NCBI RefSeq assembly: GCF_013522725.1
Contig: NZ_JAAMRF010000013.1
Coordinates: 1-64,000, forward strand
Direction: 5' to 3'
Source: Stutzerimonas azotifigens
Lineage (GTDB): Bacteria > Pseudomonadota > Gammaproteobacteria > Pseudomonadales > Pseudomonadaceae
Length of the DNA stretch: 64,000 bases
Below the pieces are notes generated by a model. That model did not search any database. It was not told the DNA's origin and saw only the letters and a program-made list of their open reading frames with translations. Position 1 is the stretch's first letter. Each line of letters begins with the position of its first letter. Positions 1-10,631 of this stretch are shown here, piece by piece. The position numbers and the translations under genes were made by a program.

Positions 1-140
1 CCCCTGCTGCGCGAACTACAGAATGGCCAGGGCAGTGCCCAGCACAGGCCGGATATACGAATGCAACCGCGCTGACGACAGGATCGAAAAGCTATTCCTC
101 ACTGCTTGTGGGGAGAGTCCATATACCAGTTGTTAGGCTT
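1..140. other. Left window edge, no gene resolved
   Basis: All three forward frames are open for a while from base 1 (one stops at 73-75, one at 134-136, one near 250). A truncated C-terminus of a gene entering from the left is possible but cannot be picked out. I see no recognisable motif. Confidence 0.3.
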
Positions 141-692
141 TTACGCAAAAAGGTGTGGGTCACGAAATCGCGTGCATATGTGGCCGCGAACAGGTTCAGG
201 ACGACCCCAGATATCGTTCAGAGCGAATTGCTTGCCGAACACTGTTATAGCTAAACCCTCAGCGGTACGTTCGCCGAAGTTTTCTGGAGCAATGATTACT
301 GCCAGAGACATGCCTACGATGTAGCTAATAGGAAGGTTCCAGTGATCCTTTCCTATCTGTAGCCCACCTTCCATATTGAAGGACAATCGTGGGTCTAACT
401 CCCCCTCGTGAGCGATTGGGGTGCGGCCAAAATTGTATAGGGCATCGTGAAACGACATTCCGTCAAAGCTGCAACCCTTAAAGACATTGCCCGTTGCTAC
501 GGCTGTAATTAACACCTCTTCATCTTGAAGAAAAGTCTTTATACGTTTCCCGACGCCCTCTTTGGGACGACGTTTCTTGGCCGTTTTATCTATGGCGGGG
601 AATAAATTCACCAGGGCTCCCTCGCAGTCTTGAGACTCTAGACGCTCAATACATTGCTGGAGACGGCGACTAACCCCACTCGGTGCATTCAT
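141..692 (-). CDS. Orphan hypothetical protein with HEPN-like RX4H motif
   Basis: A 183-residue soluble protein with no signal peptide or membrane segment. The N-terminal half is helical and charged, with an ALVNLFPAIDKTAKKR core. The middle carries YNFGRTPIAHEGE, in which R-x4-H fits the RX4-6H catalytic signature of HEPN RNases and their non-catalytic relatives. A second R-x4-H lies at the extreme C-terminus but is less likely to be meaningful. Codon use is visibly more AT-rich than in the rest of the window and no co-oriented neighbour exists, so recent acquisition is plausible. It could be a lone defence or toxin-like gene or a leftover of an island. The HEPN link is motif-level inference only; the gene itself looks real. 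Confidence 0.6.
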   Translation of the reverse strand: MNAPSGVSRRLQQCIERLESQDCEGALVNLFPAIDKTAKKRRPKEGVGKRIKTFLQDEEVLITAVATGNVFKGCSFDGMSFHDALYNFGRTPIAHEGELDPRLSFNMEGGLQIGKDHWNLPISYIVGMSLAVIIAPENFGERTAEGLAITVFGKQFALNDIWGRPEPVRGHICTRFRDPHLFA

Positions 693-715
693 GTTTTAGC
701 CCTAACTATAATTAG

Positions 716-729
716 ACACCAAGTGGTGT
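716..729. promoter_or_regulatory. Palindrome upstream of the orphan HEPN-like gene
   Basis: ACACCA-AG-TGGTGT is a perfect 6-bp inverted repeat 24 bases upstream of the start codon at 692. Its position suits an operator over the promoter of that gene. Which protein binds it is unknown. Confidence 0.35.
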
Positions 730-1140
730 ATAAGACGCTGGACGGGATTGGTGCATAACATTCCGTGTCATCGAGGCTCTCCTTGCCTAGGGTGGGCGTT
801 TCCGGGGGAGGGTGGAAGTATAAGGGAGTTATACGCCACGGATGGGACGCCGTGTTTGCTCGGTCAGCGCGAGCAGATAGGTTCGAACACTACGTGATCG
901 TTACGGAGTGTGTCCATTGGGCGTGAATCAAGCGCCGCGCGTTTTGCTCAATGTTGACGGGCGCTCAAGATGACTCCGGGCGTAACCACCTATCTTCCTT
1001 CACCGCTGTCTCACGCCGTGGTGCTTCTACCAGGCAAATCAGTCGCTGGCCGCCTTGTGGTTCGTTGCGGCCGATCCCGTCAGGCGCATCGCTACCTTAA
1101 AGGTCAGCACTCCACCTCACGCCCGCTTCTAGTGCCCTGC
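730..1140. other. Non-coding stretch with one small palindrome
   Basis: No convincing gene. The only structure I see is GTATAA-GGGAG-TTATAC at 818-834, a perfect 6-bp inverted repeat that could be an operator. A 63-codon open frame at 970-1161 lacks a ribosome binding site and protein-like composition. Confidence 0.4.
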
Positions 1141-1157
1141 TGCACAAACCAAGTGCT
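1141..1157 (+). promoter_or_regulatory. NtrC-like enhancer site
   Basis: TGCAC-AAACCAA-GTGCT keeps the GCAC-N7-GTGC core of NtrC (GlnG) sites. Its centre is about 110 bases upstream of the start point expected from the sigma-54 promoter at 1232-1247, the usual position for NtrC enhancers. The outer bases are only partly conserved, so this is a good candidate rather than a certain site. Confidence 0.45.
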
Positions 1158-1167
1158 CTGATTCAGA

Positions 1168-1230
1168 CCAAACGATCCACCGTTTCCGCTCGGATTCTGT
1201 AAGTCGTTGATCCGAAAGCGGATCGTTTGG
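1168..1230. promoter_or_regulatory. Long interrupted inverted repeat next to the sigma-54 promoter
   Basis: CCAAACGATCC (1168-1178) is repeated inverted as GGATCGTTTGG (1220-1230), with further partial pairing inside the arms. The right arm ends one base before the sigma-54 -24 element. It could be an operator for a dedicated regulator or an architectural site between enhancer and promoter. Confidence 0.45.
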
Positions 1231-1231
1231 G

Positions 1232-1247
1232 TGGCACGCTTTCTGCT
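1232..1247 (+). promoter_or_regulatory. Sigma-54 (-24/-12) promoter of the oxygenase/ABC importer operon
   Basis: TGGCACGCTTTCTGCT matches TGGCACG-N4-TTGCW at all positions but one and keeps GG-N10-GC exactly. It lies 130 bases upstream of the oxygenase start at 1378 and is preceded by an NtrC-like site. This makes RpoN-dependent, probably nitrogen-controlled, expression of the six following genes likely. Confidence 0.7.
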
Positions 1248-1377
1248 CTTTCCTCCGCTGTCGGCCCGGCGTGCAAACGGGGCGGCCGGGCCCGTGGGGC
1301 TCGACTTTCGAGAAGCGCTTGCGCCCCTGTGCGACGCGCTCGAGCAATCCGCCTTGCGTTCAGAGGAGTGCTTCACC

Positions 1378-2388
1378 ATGACTCTGCAATACGTCCCTAT
1401 CATCGACCTGGCGCCGTATTTCGCCGGTACGCCGGAAGGCAAGCAGCAGGTGGCCAAGGCCGTCGACCAGGCCTGTCGAGACATTGGCTTTCTGGTCATC
1501 ACCAACCACCAGATCCCCACCGAGCTCATCGAGCGCGTGTCGCGTCTCACGCGGCAGTTCTTCGCGTTGCCGTTGCCGGAAAAGCGCAAGGTCGATCGGC
1601 CCAGCCCGGAAATGGTGCGTGGCTACAGTGCCGTCGCCGAGGAGAGTCTGTCGTATTCGCTGGAAGAAGCCTCGCCGGGTGATCTGAAGGAGTCCTTCTC
1701 CATCGGCCCGAGCGACGTGCCGCACGAGGACTATTACCACTGCGCCGCCGCCGGGCCGCACTTCGCACCGAATGTCTGGCCCACCGGCATCGAGGGTTTC
1801 GAGCAGGCCTATCGCGAGTACTTCGAGGCGATGAGCGAGCTGTCGCAGTCGCTGATGCGCCTCTTCGCGCTGGCGTTGGCGCTGCCGGAGACCTTCTTCG
1901 ACGACAAGATCGACAAGCACATCAGCATGTTTCGCAGCCTGAGCTACCCGGACGTGAAGGGGGAGGTCGAGCCCGGCCAGATGCGCGCCAGCGCCCATAC
2001 CGATTACGGCAGCCTGACCATCGTCAAGCCAGACAATGCCCTGGGCGGGCTGCAGGCGCGCAACCGCCAGGGCGAGTGGGTGGACGTGCCCTACGTGGAA
2101 GGCGGCTTCGCGGTGAACATCGGTGACCTAATGATGCAGTGGACCAACGACCAGTGGATTTCCACGCTGCATCGCGTGGTGAACCCGCCGCAGAACAGCC
2201 CCACCGATAATGGCCGCCAGTCGCTGGTGTTCTTCCACCAGCCCAATTACGACGCAGTGATCGAGTGCCTGCCCGGCTGTTGCAGCGCCGCCAATCCGCC
2301 GCGCCATGCGCCGGTCACCTCCGGCGACAACCTGCTCTCCAAGTTCGTCAAGCAGACCACCTTCGGCAAAGGCCTGGAGGTCGCATGA
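1378..2388 (+). CDS. Isopenicillin N synthase-like Fe(II)/2-oxoglutarate-type oxygenase
   Basis: 336 residues. The start ATG follows a GAGGAG ribosome site; the same frame is open further upstream but would run through the sigma-54 promoter. The N-terminal DIOX_N-like region begins with VPIIDL. The jelly-roll core gives the iron triad H207-x-D209 (AHTDYGSL) and H265 (LHRVVNP), and the R280-x-S282 pair (RQSLVFF) that holds 2-oxoglutarate in this family. The family includes fungal thymine 7-hydroxylase and plant and fungal biosynthetic oxygenases, so the substrate cannot be read from sequence. It overlaps the VOC gene by ATGA and heads an operon with a nucleoside-type importer, so oxidation of an imported nucleobase or nucleoside-like compound is my inference. 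Confidence 0.88.
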   Translation: MTLQYVPIIDLAPYFAGTPEGKQQVAKAVDQACRDIGFLVITNHQIPTELIERVSRLTRQFFALPLPEKRKVDRPSPEMVRGYSAVAEESLSYSLEEASPGDLKESFSIGPSDVPHEDYYHCAAAGPHFAPNVWPTGIEGFEQAYREYFEAMSELSQSLMRLFALALALPETFFDDKIDKHISMFRSLSYPDVKGEVEPGQMRASAHTDYGSLTIVKPDNALGGLQARNRQGEWVDVPYVEGGFAVNIGDLMMQWTNDQWISTLHRVVNPPQNSPTDNGRQSLVFFHQPNYDAVIECLPGCCSAANPPRHAPVTSGDNLLSKFVKQTTFGKGLEVA

Positions 2389-2771
2389 ACACGCTCTCCT
2401 ACGTCAACGTCTTCGCCAGGGACATCGAGGCCCTGAGCGGCTTCTACCGCGAGCTGTTCGGCTTCCGGAACATTCCTGAGATCGCCTCGCCGATCTTTCG
2501 CGGGCTCGACACCGGCAAGTCCTGCATCGGCTTCAACGCGCTGGAGGCCTACGACTTGCTGCACCTGGAGGAACACGCCGACACCCGCGGCTGCAAATTC
2601 CTGCTCAACATCGATGTCGAGGCGCAGCAGGAGGTGGACCGCCTGGTGCCCATCGCCCGCGACCTGGGGGCGACCCTGATCAAGGCGCCGTACCTGACCT
2701 ATTACAACTGGTATCAGGCCGTTCTGCTGGACCCGGAAAAGAACGTGTTTCGCATCAATTACATGCTTTGA
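2385..2771 (+). CDS. VOC (glyoxalase/bleomycin resistance) superfamily protein
   Basis: 128 residues; ATG overlaps the oxygenase stop (ATGA), implying translational coupling. One vicinal-oxygen-chelate module: beta strand with NVFARDIEALSGFYRELFGF at the start and a closing strand LLDPEKNVFRINYML, whose NVFRIN resembles the usual metal-binding D-P-x-G-N-x-x-x segment. VOC proteins include dioxygenases, isomerases, lyases and binding proteins, so no reaction can be assigned. Its strict coupling to the oxygenase suggests that it acts on the oxygenase product or substrate. Confidence 0.82.
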   Translation: MNTLSYVNVFARDIEALSGFYRELFGFRNIPEIASPIFRGLDTGKSCIGFNALEAYDLLHLEEHADTRGCKFLLNIDVEAQQEVDRLVPIARDLGATLIKAPYLTYYNWYQAVLLDPEKNVFRINYML

Positions 2772-2811
2772 CCTGCACTGCCTTCCGATAGCCAACTTCA
2801 GGAAAACGACA

Positions 2812-3908
2812 ATGCTGAATCAGTTCATGAAACGGACCTTGTGTGCGGCGGTAGCGCTTGGCCTTGCGGGCGCGGCGGGGACGGCAGGGGCGCAGGAGGG
2901 CCTGACCCTCGACAAGCCGGCGAAGATCGCCATGCTCTACATCAGCCCACGCAACGACGGCGGCTGGACCCAGGCGTTCGACGAGGCGCGGCAGAAGCTC
3001 GAAGCCGAGCTCGATACGAAGATCCAGTACGTCGAGAGCGTGCCGGAGAACGCCTCCTCGATCCGCCCGGCGGTGGATCGGCTGATCCAGCGCGGCGCCA
3101 ATGTCATCGTCGGCACCGCCTTCGGCTATTCGGACACCTTCAAGGAGCTGGCCGACAAGTACCCGAACGTGGCCTTCCTCAACGGCTCGGGCACCACCAA
3201 CAGCGCGAATCTTGAATCCTTCTACGGGCGCACCTACGAGAGCCAGTACCTGTGCGGCATGGCCGCCGGCGCGGCCTCCAAGACCGGCAAGCTCGGCTTC
3301 GTCGCGGCCAACCCCTTCGGCCAAGTGAACTGGACGGTCAATGCCTTTGCCCTCGGCGCGCAGCAGATCAACCCGGACGCCACCGTCACGGTGGTCTACA
3401 CCGGCGCCTGGAACGATCCGGTCAAGGAACGCGCCGCCGCCATGGCGCTGATCGATTCCGGCGCCGACGTCATCGGCCAGCACGTCGACAGCCCGACGCC
3501 GCAGATCGTCGCCCAGGAGCGTGGCGTGCACGGCACCGGCCACCACCGCGACATGAGCGAATTCGCCCCGGACGCCACGGTCTGTTCCTCGGTCTGGGTA
3601 TGGGACAAATTCCTCGCCCCGGAGCTGAAAAAGATCAGCGCTGGCAACTGGACACCGCCTGAGCATGGCGCGCTGCTGTCCATGGCCGAAGGCGGCACCG
3701 ACGCGGCTTGCTGCGGCCCGGCGGTCTCCGAAGAGAACAAGGCGAAGATCATGGCGGCCCGCGAGGAACTGATCAAAGGCGAGAAGAAGATCTATGCCGG
3801 CCCCATGGCAGACCGTGAAGGCGCCGAGCGCATCGCCGAGGGCGAGGTGATGGCCGACTCCGCGCTGTGGCAGATGGACTGGTTCGTCAAAGGTGTGACG
3901 ACGCAGCA

Positions 3909-3912
<4 letters not shown>
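2812..3912 (+). CDS. BMP-family ABC transporter substrate-binding protein
   Basis: 366 residues with a Sec signal peptide (hydrophobic segment followed by AGTAGAQ, cleavage near residue 27). The mature part is a PnrA/Bmp-type binding protein: KIAMLYISPRNDGGWTQAF at the start, GTAFGYSD and GQHVDSPTPQ in the core, and DSALWQMDWFVKGV at the C-terminus. The family is not lipidated here, unlike many Gram-positive members. Characterised relatives bind purine nucleosides. It lies 40 bases after the VOC gene and overlaps the ATPase start. The ligand is inferred from the family only; other N-containing heterocycles are possible. Confidence 0.9.
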
Positions 3913-5460
<1,548 letters not shown>

Positions 5461-5468
<8 letters not shown>

Positions 5469-6588
5469 ACAGGTACGCCCCGTGATTCTCGAACAGGCCC
5501 GGCCGGCGGCGAAGCTGCCCTTGCTCGCCCGGCGCTATGCCCTGGAGGTCCGCCAGCAGCTGGCGTGGTCTTGGCAGGTGCTGATTCTCGGGCTGGCGCT
5601 GCTGCTGGGCCTGGGCATCTCGGCGGTTATCCTGATCGCGGCCGGGGTGCCTGCCGGCGAGCTGCTCAATGAGTTCGTCGTCATGACGGTGTTCGATGCC
5701 CAGAGCCTGAAGGCCGTGCTGTTCCAGGCCGCGCCGATGATCCTCGTCGGGCTGGCCGGTTGCGTGGCGTTTCGCGCCCGGTTCTGGAATCTGGGGCTGG
5801 AGGGCCAGATGATCTGGGGCGCCATCGGGGCGACGGCCGTCTCGCTGTTCCAGATCGGCCCCGAGGCGCTGCGCCTGCCGCTGATGCTGGTCGTGGCGAT
5901 GCTCTGCGGCCTCGCCTGGGCGCTGGCGCCGGTGCTGCTCAAGCTGCGCCTTTCGGTCAACGAGATCATCTCCACGCTGATGCTCAACTACCTCGCGCTC
6001 AACTTTTTGCTGCACCTGCTCTACGGCAGCTGGAAGGACCCGAGGAGTTCGTTTCCGTACTCGCCGCAGTTCCAGCCCTTCGAGCGGCTGCCCGAGCTGT
6101 TCGACGGTATAAGCGCGGCGGTGCCCCTGGCGCTGGTGGTCGCGTTGCTGGCGCTGTGGTTCCTCGGCGTTTCCCGCGCAGGGCTGTACCTGCGCTTCGT
6201 CGATGCCAGCCCGCGGGTAGCCGGCGCGGTGGGCGTGCCGGTGCGCAAGATGATCATCGGCACGGTGCTGCTCTCCGGCGCCATGGCCGGGATCGCCGGC
6301 TTCATGATCATCGCCGGGCAGGAGGGACGGCTGACCCAGTCGTTCTACCAGGGCTACGGGTTCTCCGGGATCCTCATCGCGTTTCTCGCGCGCAACAACC
6401 CGGTGGCGGCGCTGGTGGTGGCGCTGTTGATGGCGATGCTGTTCGTCGCCGGGCGCAGCCTGCAGGTGTTCTACCAGATCCCGTTTTCCATGGTGCAGCT
6501 GATCCAGGCGATTCTGGTGATCTGCATCGCCTCCTCGGATTTCTTCATCCGCCACCGTATCCGCCGCGTTCAGGGAGGCGAAAGCTGA
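5461..6588 (+). CDS. Nucleoside-type ABC importer, permease 1
   Basis: 375 residues of the BPD_transp_2 (RbsC/LivH-like) family, with about ten hydrophobic segments. The GLAGCVAFRARFWNLGLEGQM region and VNEIISTLMLNYLALN are typical of the YufP-type subunit. The longer N-terminus before the first membrane helix (roughly residues 1-37) is also usual for this subunit. The start lies inside the ATPase gene and the stop overlaps the second permease start by one base. It forms the channel with the next gene. Confidence 0.92.
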
Positions 6589-7514
6589 TGGACATGATCG
6601 CCAACTGGCTCGGCAACACGCCGGACTTCGCCGTGCCCTTCGCCCTGGCAGCGCTGGGGCTGATCCTCACCGAGCGCGCCGGGGTGCTGGCCCTGGGCGC
6701 CGAGGGGCTGATGCTGGTCGGTGCGCTGGCCGGCATCGGCGCGCAGCTGGCCTATGGCGCCCCGGGCGTTTCGCTGCTGCTGGCGATGGGCGCGGCGGCG
6801 GTGGTGTCTCTGCTGTTCGCGCTGATGGTGCTGGTGCTGCGCATCAACCAGGTGATCGCCGGATTGGCGCTGGTGTTCTTCTGCCAGGGGCTGACCGGGT
6901 TGCTCGGCACGCTGCTGGACTGGACCAACAAGCCGGTCCGGGGCCTGGGCGCGGTCGAGCTGTGGCCGCTGTCCGAGTTGCCGCTGGTGGGCAAGGTCTT
7001 CGTGCAGAACCCGCTGGTGTTCATCACCCCGTTGATCTTCCTCGCCGTGGTCTGGTTTCTCGGCCGCACCACCACGGGCCTGCGGATGCGCGCGGTGGGG
7101 GAGAATCCGCAGGCGGCGGATGCCGCGGGGATATCCGTGCTCGGCTACCGGCTGGCGGCGATTCTCGCCGGCGCCGCGCTGATCGGCCTGGCCGGCGGCT
7201 ACATATCGGTGCTCAGCACCAAACTGTGGATCGCCGACATGACCGGCGGGCGCGGCTGGATCGCCGTGGCGCTGGTCATCTTTGCCCGCTGGGCGCCGTG
7301 GAAAGCTCTGGCCGGTGCGCTGCTGTTCGGCTGCATCGAGGCGCTGATTCCGCAACTGGCCGCCGCCGGCGTACGCCTGCCGCAGTATTTCGTGCAGATG
7401 ACACCCTATGCCGTGACCCTCGGCGTGATGATCTGGGTGGCCATGGGTGCGCGTGCCGGCGCCGACCAGCCGGGCGCCCTCGGGGTGCCCTTCATCCGCG
7501 AGGAGCGCCGCTGA
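6588..7514 (+). CDS. Nucleoside-type ABC importer, permease 2
   Basis: 308 residues, multi-pass, YufQ-like. It opens with a short segment, then LILTERAGVLALGAEGLMLVGAL, and carries GLRMRAVGENPQAADAAGISVLGYR, the cytoplasmic coupling loop typical of the family. It is the last gene of the importer; a 129-base GC-rich gap with an imperfect hairpin (about 7530-7570) separates it from mmsA, so shared transcription with mmsA is uncertain. Confidence 0.92.
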   Translation: MDMIANWLGNTPDFAVPFALAALGLILTERAGVLALGAEGLMLVGALAGIGAQLAYGAPGVSLLLAMGAAAVVSLLFALMVLVLRINQVIAGLALVFFCQGLTGLLGTLLDWTNKPVRGLGAVELWPLSELPLVGKVFVQNPLVFITPLIFLAVVWFLGRTTTGLRMRAVGENPQAADAAGISVLGYRLAAILAGAALIGLAGGYISVLSTKLWIADMTGGRGWIAVALVIFARWAPWKALAGALLFGCIEALIPQLAAAGVRLPQYFVQMTPYAVTLGVMIWVAMGARAGADQPGALGVPFIREERR

Positions 7515-7643
7515 CGGGCGGGCGCCGGGGCGCGGGGCGGCGTGCTAGTCTCGGACAGGCGCGCCGCCCGCAACCCGTACCGCCGTCACACAGGCCGCGA
7601 GCCGACACATCTTCGCTCCACCTACTAGAACAAGGGAATCACC

Positions 7644-9140
7644 ATGAGCACCATCCCCCACCTGATCAATGGCGAGCGTATCGCTGGCGCTGGCCGGACT
7701 GCCGATGTGTTCAATCCGTCCACCGGAGAGGCCATCCACAAGGTCGCCCTGGCGGATCGCGCGGTCATCCAGCAGGCCATCGATGCGGCCAGGGCGGCCT
7801 TCCCGGCGTGGCGGGCGACCCCGCCGGCCAAGCGCGCGCAGGTGATGTTCCGCTTCAAGCAGCTGCTCGAAGACAACGCCGAGCAGATTGCCGTGCTGAT
7901 CAGCCAGGAGCATGGCAAGACGATCGAGGATGCCGGCGGCGAGCTCAAGCGTGGCATCGAGAATGTCGAGTACGCCTGTGGCGCGCCGGAGCTGCTCAAG
8001 GGGGAATACAACCGCAACGTCGGCCCCGACATCGACGGCTGGAGCGACTTCCAGCCGATCGGTGTGGTCGCCGGCATCACACCGTTCAACTTTCCGGCGA
8101 TGGTCCCGCTGTGGATGTATCCGCTGGCCATCGCCTGCGGCAACTGCTTCATCCTCAAGCCGTCGGAGCGTGATCCGAGCTCGACGCTGTTGATCGCCGA
8201 GCTAATGCACCAGGCCGGCCTGCCCAAGGGTGTGCTCAGCGTGGTGCACGGCGACAAGGAAGCGGTCGACGCGCTGATCGAGGCACCGGAGGTCAAGGCG
8301 CTGAGTTTCGTCGGCTCGACCCCGATCGCCGAGTACATCTACAGCGAGGGCGCCAAGCGCGGCAAACGCGTGCAGGCCCTCGGCGGGGCGAAGAACCACG
8401 CGGTGCTGATGCCCGATGCCGATCTGGACAACGCGGTCAGCGCCCTGATGGGTGCGGCCTACGGCTCCTGCGGCGAGCGCTGCATGGCCATCTCGGTGGC
8501 GGTCTGTGTGAGCGATCAGATCGCCGATGCGCTGGTCAACAAACTGGCGCCGCAGATCAAGGCACTGAAGATCGGCGCCGGCACGAGCTGCGGCCTGGAC
8601 ATGGGCCCACTGGTCACCGGCGCGCACCTGGACAAGGTCACCGGCTACGTCGAGGACGGCGTCAAGGCCGGCGCCGAGCTGGTGGTCGACGGTCGAGGCT
8701 TGAGCGTGGCCGGCAACGAGAACGGCTTCTTCCTCGGCGGCTGCCTGTTCGACCGGGTCACCCCCGAGATGCGCATCTATAAGGAAGAAATCTTCGGCCC
8801 GGTGCTGTGCATCGTCCGGGTCGCCAGCCTGGAAGAGGCGATGGCGCTGATCAACGAGCACGAGTACGGCAACGGCACCTGCATCTTCACCCGCGACGGC
8901 GAGGCGGCGCGGCTGTTCTGCGACGAGATCGAGGTGGGCATGGTCGGCGTCAACGTGCCGCTGCCGGTGCCGGTCGCCTATCACAGCTTCGGCGGTTGGA
9001 AGCGCTCGCTGTTCGGCGACCTGCATGCCTATGGCCCGGACGGCGTGCGTTTCTACACCCGACGGAAGTCGATCACCCAGCGCTGGCCGCAGCGCGCGAG
9101 CCACGAGGCGGCGCAGTTCGCCTTCCCCAGCAACGGCTGA
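7644..9140 (+). CDS. mmsA: CoA-acylating methylmalonate-semialdehyde dehydrogenase
   Basis: 498 residues, full length. It converts methylmalonate semialdehyde, NAD+ and CoA to propionyl-CoA and CO2 (also malonate semialdehyde to acetyl-CoA). It is an aldehyde dehydrogenase fold with [13 protein letters not shown] near 146-158, [12 protein letters not shown] near 222-233 and the catalytic Cys280 in GERCMAIS. The absence of the usual active-site glutamate motif is typical of this CoA-dependent subgroup. The mmsB partner of valine catabolism is not next door. The enzyme also ends thymine and myo-inositol degradation, so its place after a nucleoside-type importer may be meaningful, but this is inference. 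A strong terminator follows. Confidence 0.93.
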   Translation: MSTIPHLINGERIAGAGRTADVFNPSTGEAIHKVALADRAVIQQAIDAARAAFPAWRATPPAKRAQVMFRFKQLLEDNAEQIAVLISQEHGKTIEDAGGELKRGIENVEYACGAPELLKGEYNRNVGPDIDGWSDFQPIGVVAGITPFNFPAMVPLWMYPLAIACGNCFILKPSERDPSSTLLIAELMHQAGLPKGVLSVVHGDKEAVDALIEAPEVKALSFVGSTPIAEYIYSEGAKRGKRVQALGGAKNHAVLMPDADLDNAVSALMGAAYGSCGERCMAISVAVCVSDQIADALVNKLAPQIKALKIGAGTSCGLDMGPLVTGAHLDKVTGYVEDGVKAGAELVVDGRGLSVAGNENGFFLGGCLFDRVTPEMRIYKEEIFGPVLCIVRVASLEEAMALINEHEYGNGTCIFTRDGEAARLFCDEIEVGMVGVNVPLPVPVAYHSFGGWKRSLFGDLHAYGPDGVRFYTRRKSITQRWPQRASHEAAQFAFPSNG

Positions 9141-9157
9141 AGAAGGGCGGTGAGCAG

Positions 9158-9190
9158 AAGGCCAGTCGTGAGACTGGCCTTTTTGTTTGC
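9158..9190 (+). terminator. Rho-independent terminator after mmsA
   Basis: A ten-base stem, AAGGCCAGTC paired with GACTGGCCTT around a GTGA loop, followed by a T-rich run (TTTTTGTTT). It closes the mmsA transcript. Confidence 0.9.
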
Positions 9191-9299
9191 CGCAGCGGTT
9201 GTCGCGGGCCGGGTTGTTTCATAGTCTGCATGCCCCGGCGTGCCTCGCGGCCGCCGTCGTCCTTTCATCTGCGCCGACAGCAGGCTATCGAGCATTGGC

Positions 9300-10562
9300 A
9301 TGAGCGACTTTCTGCAACGTACCTCCCTGACTCCGATTCCGGTCCAGCACCCACTGCAAGGTCGGCTGACGCTGCCCGGCTCCAAGTCCATCACCAACCG
9401 GGCACTGCTGTTGGCGGCGCTGGCGCGCGGCACCAGCCGGCTCAGCGGCGCGCTCAAGAGCGCCGACACCCACTGGATGGCGCAGGCGTTGCGGGCCATG
9501 GGCGTGACGGTGGAGGAGCCCACGGCCGACAGCTTCGTGGTGCACAGCGACGGGCGCCTGGCCGCTGCGCAGGAGGCGCTGTTCCTCGGCAATGCCGGCA
9601 CGGCGATGCGCTTTCTGACCGCGGCGGTAGCCAATGTCGAGGGGCAGGTGGTGCTCGATGGCGACGAGCACATGCGCAAGCGCCCGATCGAGCCGCTGGT
9701 GCAGGCGCTACGCGGCCTGGGGTTGGATATCTCGGCCAGCGGCGGCTGCCCACCGGTGACCGTGCAGGGCGCGGGTCGCCTGCGCGGCGGGCGCATCGAG
9801 ATCGACGGTGGGCTGTCGAGCCAGTATGTCTCGGCGCTGCTGATGGCTGCCGCCTGCGCCGAAGGCCCGTGCGAAGTGGCGCTGCTGGGCAGCGAGATCG
9901 GCGCGCGCGGCTACATCGATCTGACGCTCGCGGCGATGCGTGCCTTCGGTGCCGAAGTGGAGCAACTCGATGCCGCCACCTGGCGCATCCAGCCGACCGG
10001 CTACCGTGCCTGCGATTTCGTCATCGAACCCGACGCCTCGGCCGCGACCTATCTATGGGCCGTCGAAGCGCTGACCGGCGGCGCCATCGACCTGGGCGTG
10101 CCGGCCGATGCCTTCATCCAGCCCGATGCCCGGGCCAAGGCCGTGATCGACACTTTCCCGGAGATGCCTGCGGTGATCGATGGCTCGCAGATGCAGGACG
10201 CGATCCCGACGCTCGCCGTACTGGCGGCGTTCAACCGCACCCCGGTGCGCTTTACCGGCATCGCCAACCTCAGGGTCAAGGAGTGCGACCGCGTCGCCGC
10301 GCTGGCCACCGAGCTGTCGCGCATCCGTCCGGGCTTGGGCATCGAGGAGGGGGACGACTTGCTGGTCGCCTCGGACCCGTCGCTGGCCGGTCAGCACCTG
10401 CCGGCGCGCATCGAAACCTACGCCGATCATCGTATCGCCATGAGCTTCGCCCTTGCCGCGCTGAAGATCGACGGGCTCGAGATTCTCGACCCCGGTTGCG
10501 TGGCCAAGACCTACCCCGGCTACTGGGACGCGCTGCAAGCGCTCGGCGTGCACTACCGCTGA
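9300..10562 (+). CDS. aroA: Stand-alone 3-phosphoshikimate 1-carboxyvinyltransferase (EPSP synthase)
   Basis: 420 residues. It joins shikimate 3-phosphate and phosphoenolpyruvate in chorismate synthesis (cytoplasm). It shows LPGSKSITNRALLLAAL near 25-41, LGNAGTAMRF (96-105), KRPIEPLV, SSQYVSALLM, and DRVAALATEL near the C-terminus. ATG 9300 is chosen because the 20 residues before it do not align with family N-termini. In many pseudomonads the housekeeping EPSP synthase is fused to prephenate dehydrogenase, so this free copy may be a second one. Residue 105 is Phe where the E. coli enzyme has Pro101, a site linked to glyphosate sensitivity. Confidence 0.93.
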   Translation: MSDFLQRTSLTPIPVQHPLQGRLTLPGSKSITNRALLLAALARGTSRLSGALKSADTHWMAQALRAMGVTVEEPTADSFVVHSDGRLAAAQEALFLGNAGTAMRFLTAAVANVEGQVVLDGDEHMRKRPIEPLVQALRGLGLDISASGGCPPVTVQGAGRLRGGRIEIDGGLSSQYVSALLMAAACAEGPCEVALLGSEIGARGYIDLTLAAMRAFGAEVEQLDAATWRIQPTGYRACDFVIEPDASAATYLWAVEALTGGAIDLGVPADAFIQPDARAKAVIDTFPEMPAVIDGSQMQDAIPTLAVLAAFNRTPVRFTGIANLRVKECDRVAALATELSRIRPGLGIEEGDDLLVASDPSLAGQHLPARIETYADHRIAMSFALAALKIDGLEILDPGCVAKTYPGYWDALQALGVHYR

Positions 10563-10580
10563 GCCTGGGCGGTCACGGCC

Positions 10581-10605
10581 CGCTCGCGCAGAGGACGCGC
10601 GAGCG
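10581..10605. terminator. GC hairpin between convergent genes
   Basis: CGCTCGCGC (10581-10589) pairs with GCGCGAGCG (10597-10605) between aroA and a convergent gene. There is no T-run, so termination is only suggested by position. Confidence 0.35.
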
Positions 10606-10631
10606 TGTACGGATGCCGTTCGTGCTGGCGC

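Noticed and set aside
890-925. T-loop-like GGTTCGAA suggestive of a tRNA 3' end or attachment site
   Set aside because: No flanking 5-bp stem, acceptor stem or anticodon arm can be built around it.
970-1161. 63-codon open frame on the + strand in the left non-coding region
   Set aside because: No ribosome binding site, unconvincing composition and overlap with the NtrC-like site.
7515-7643. GC-rich hairpin after the ABC importer as a terminator or riboswitch
   Set aside because: Arms are imperfect, there is no T-run and no known riboswitch core.
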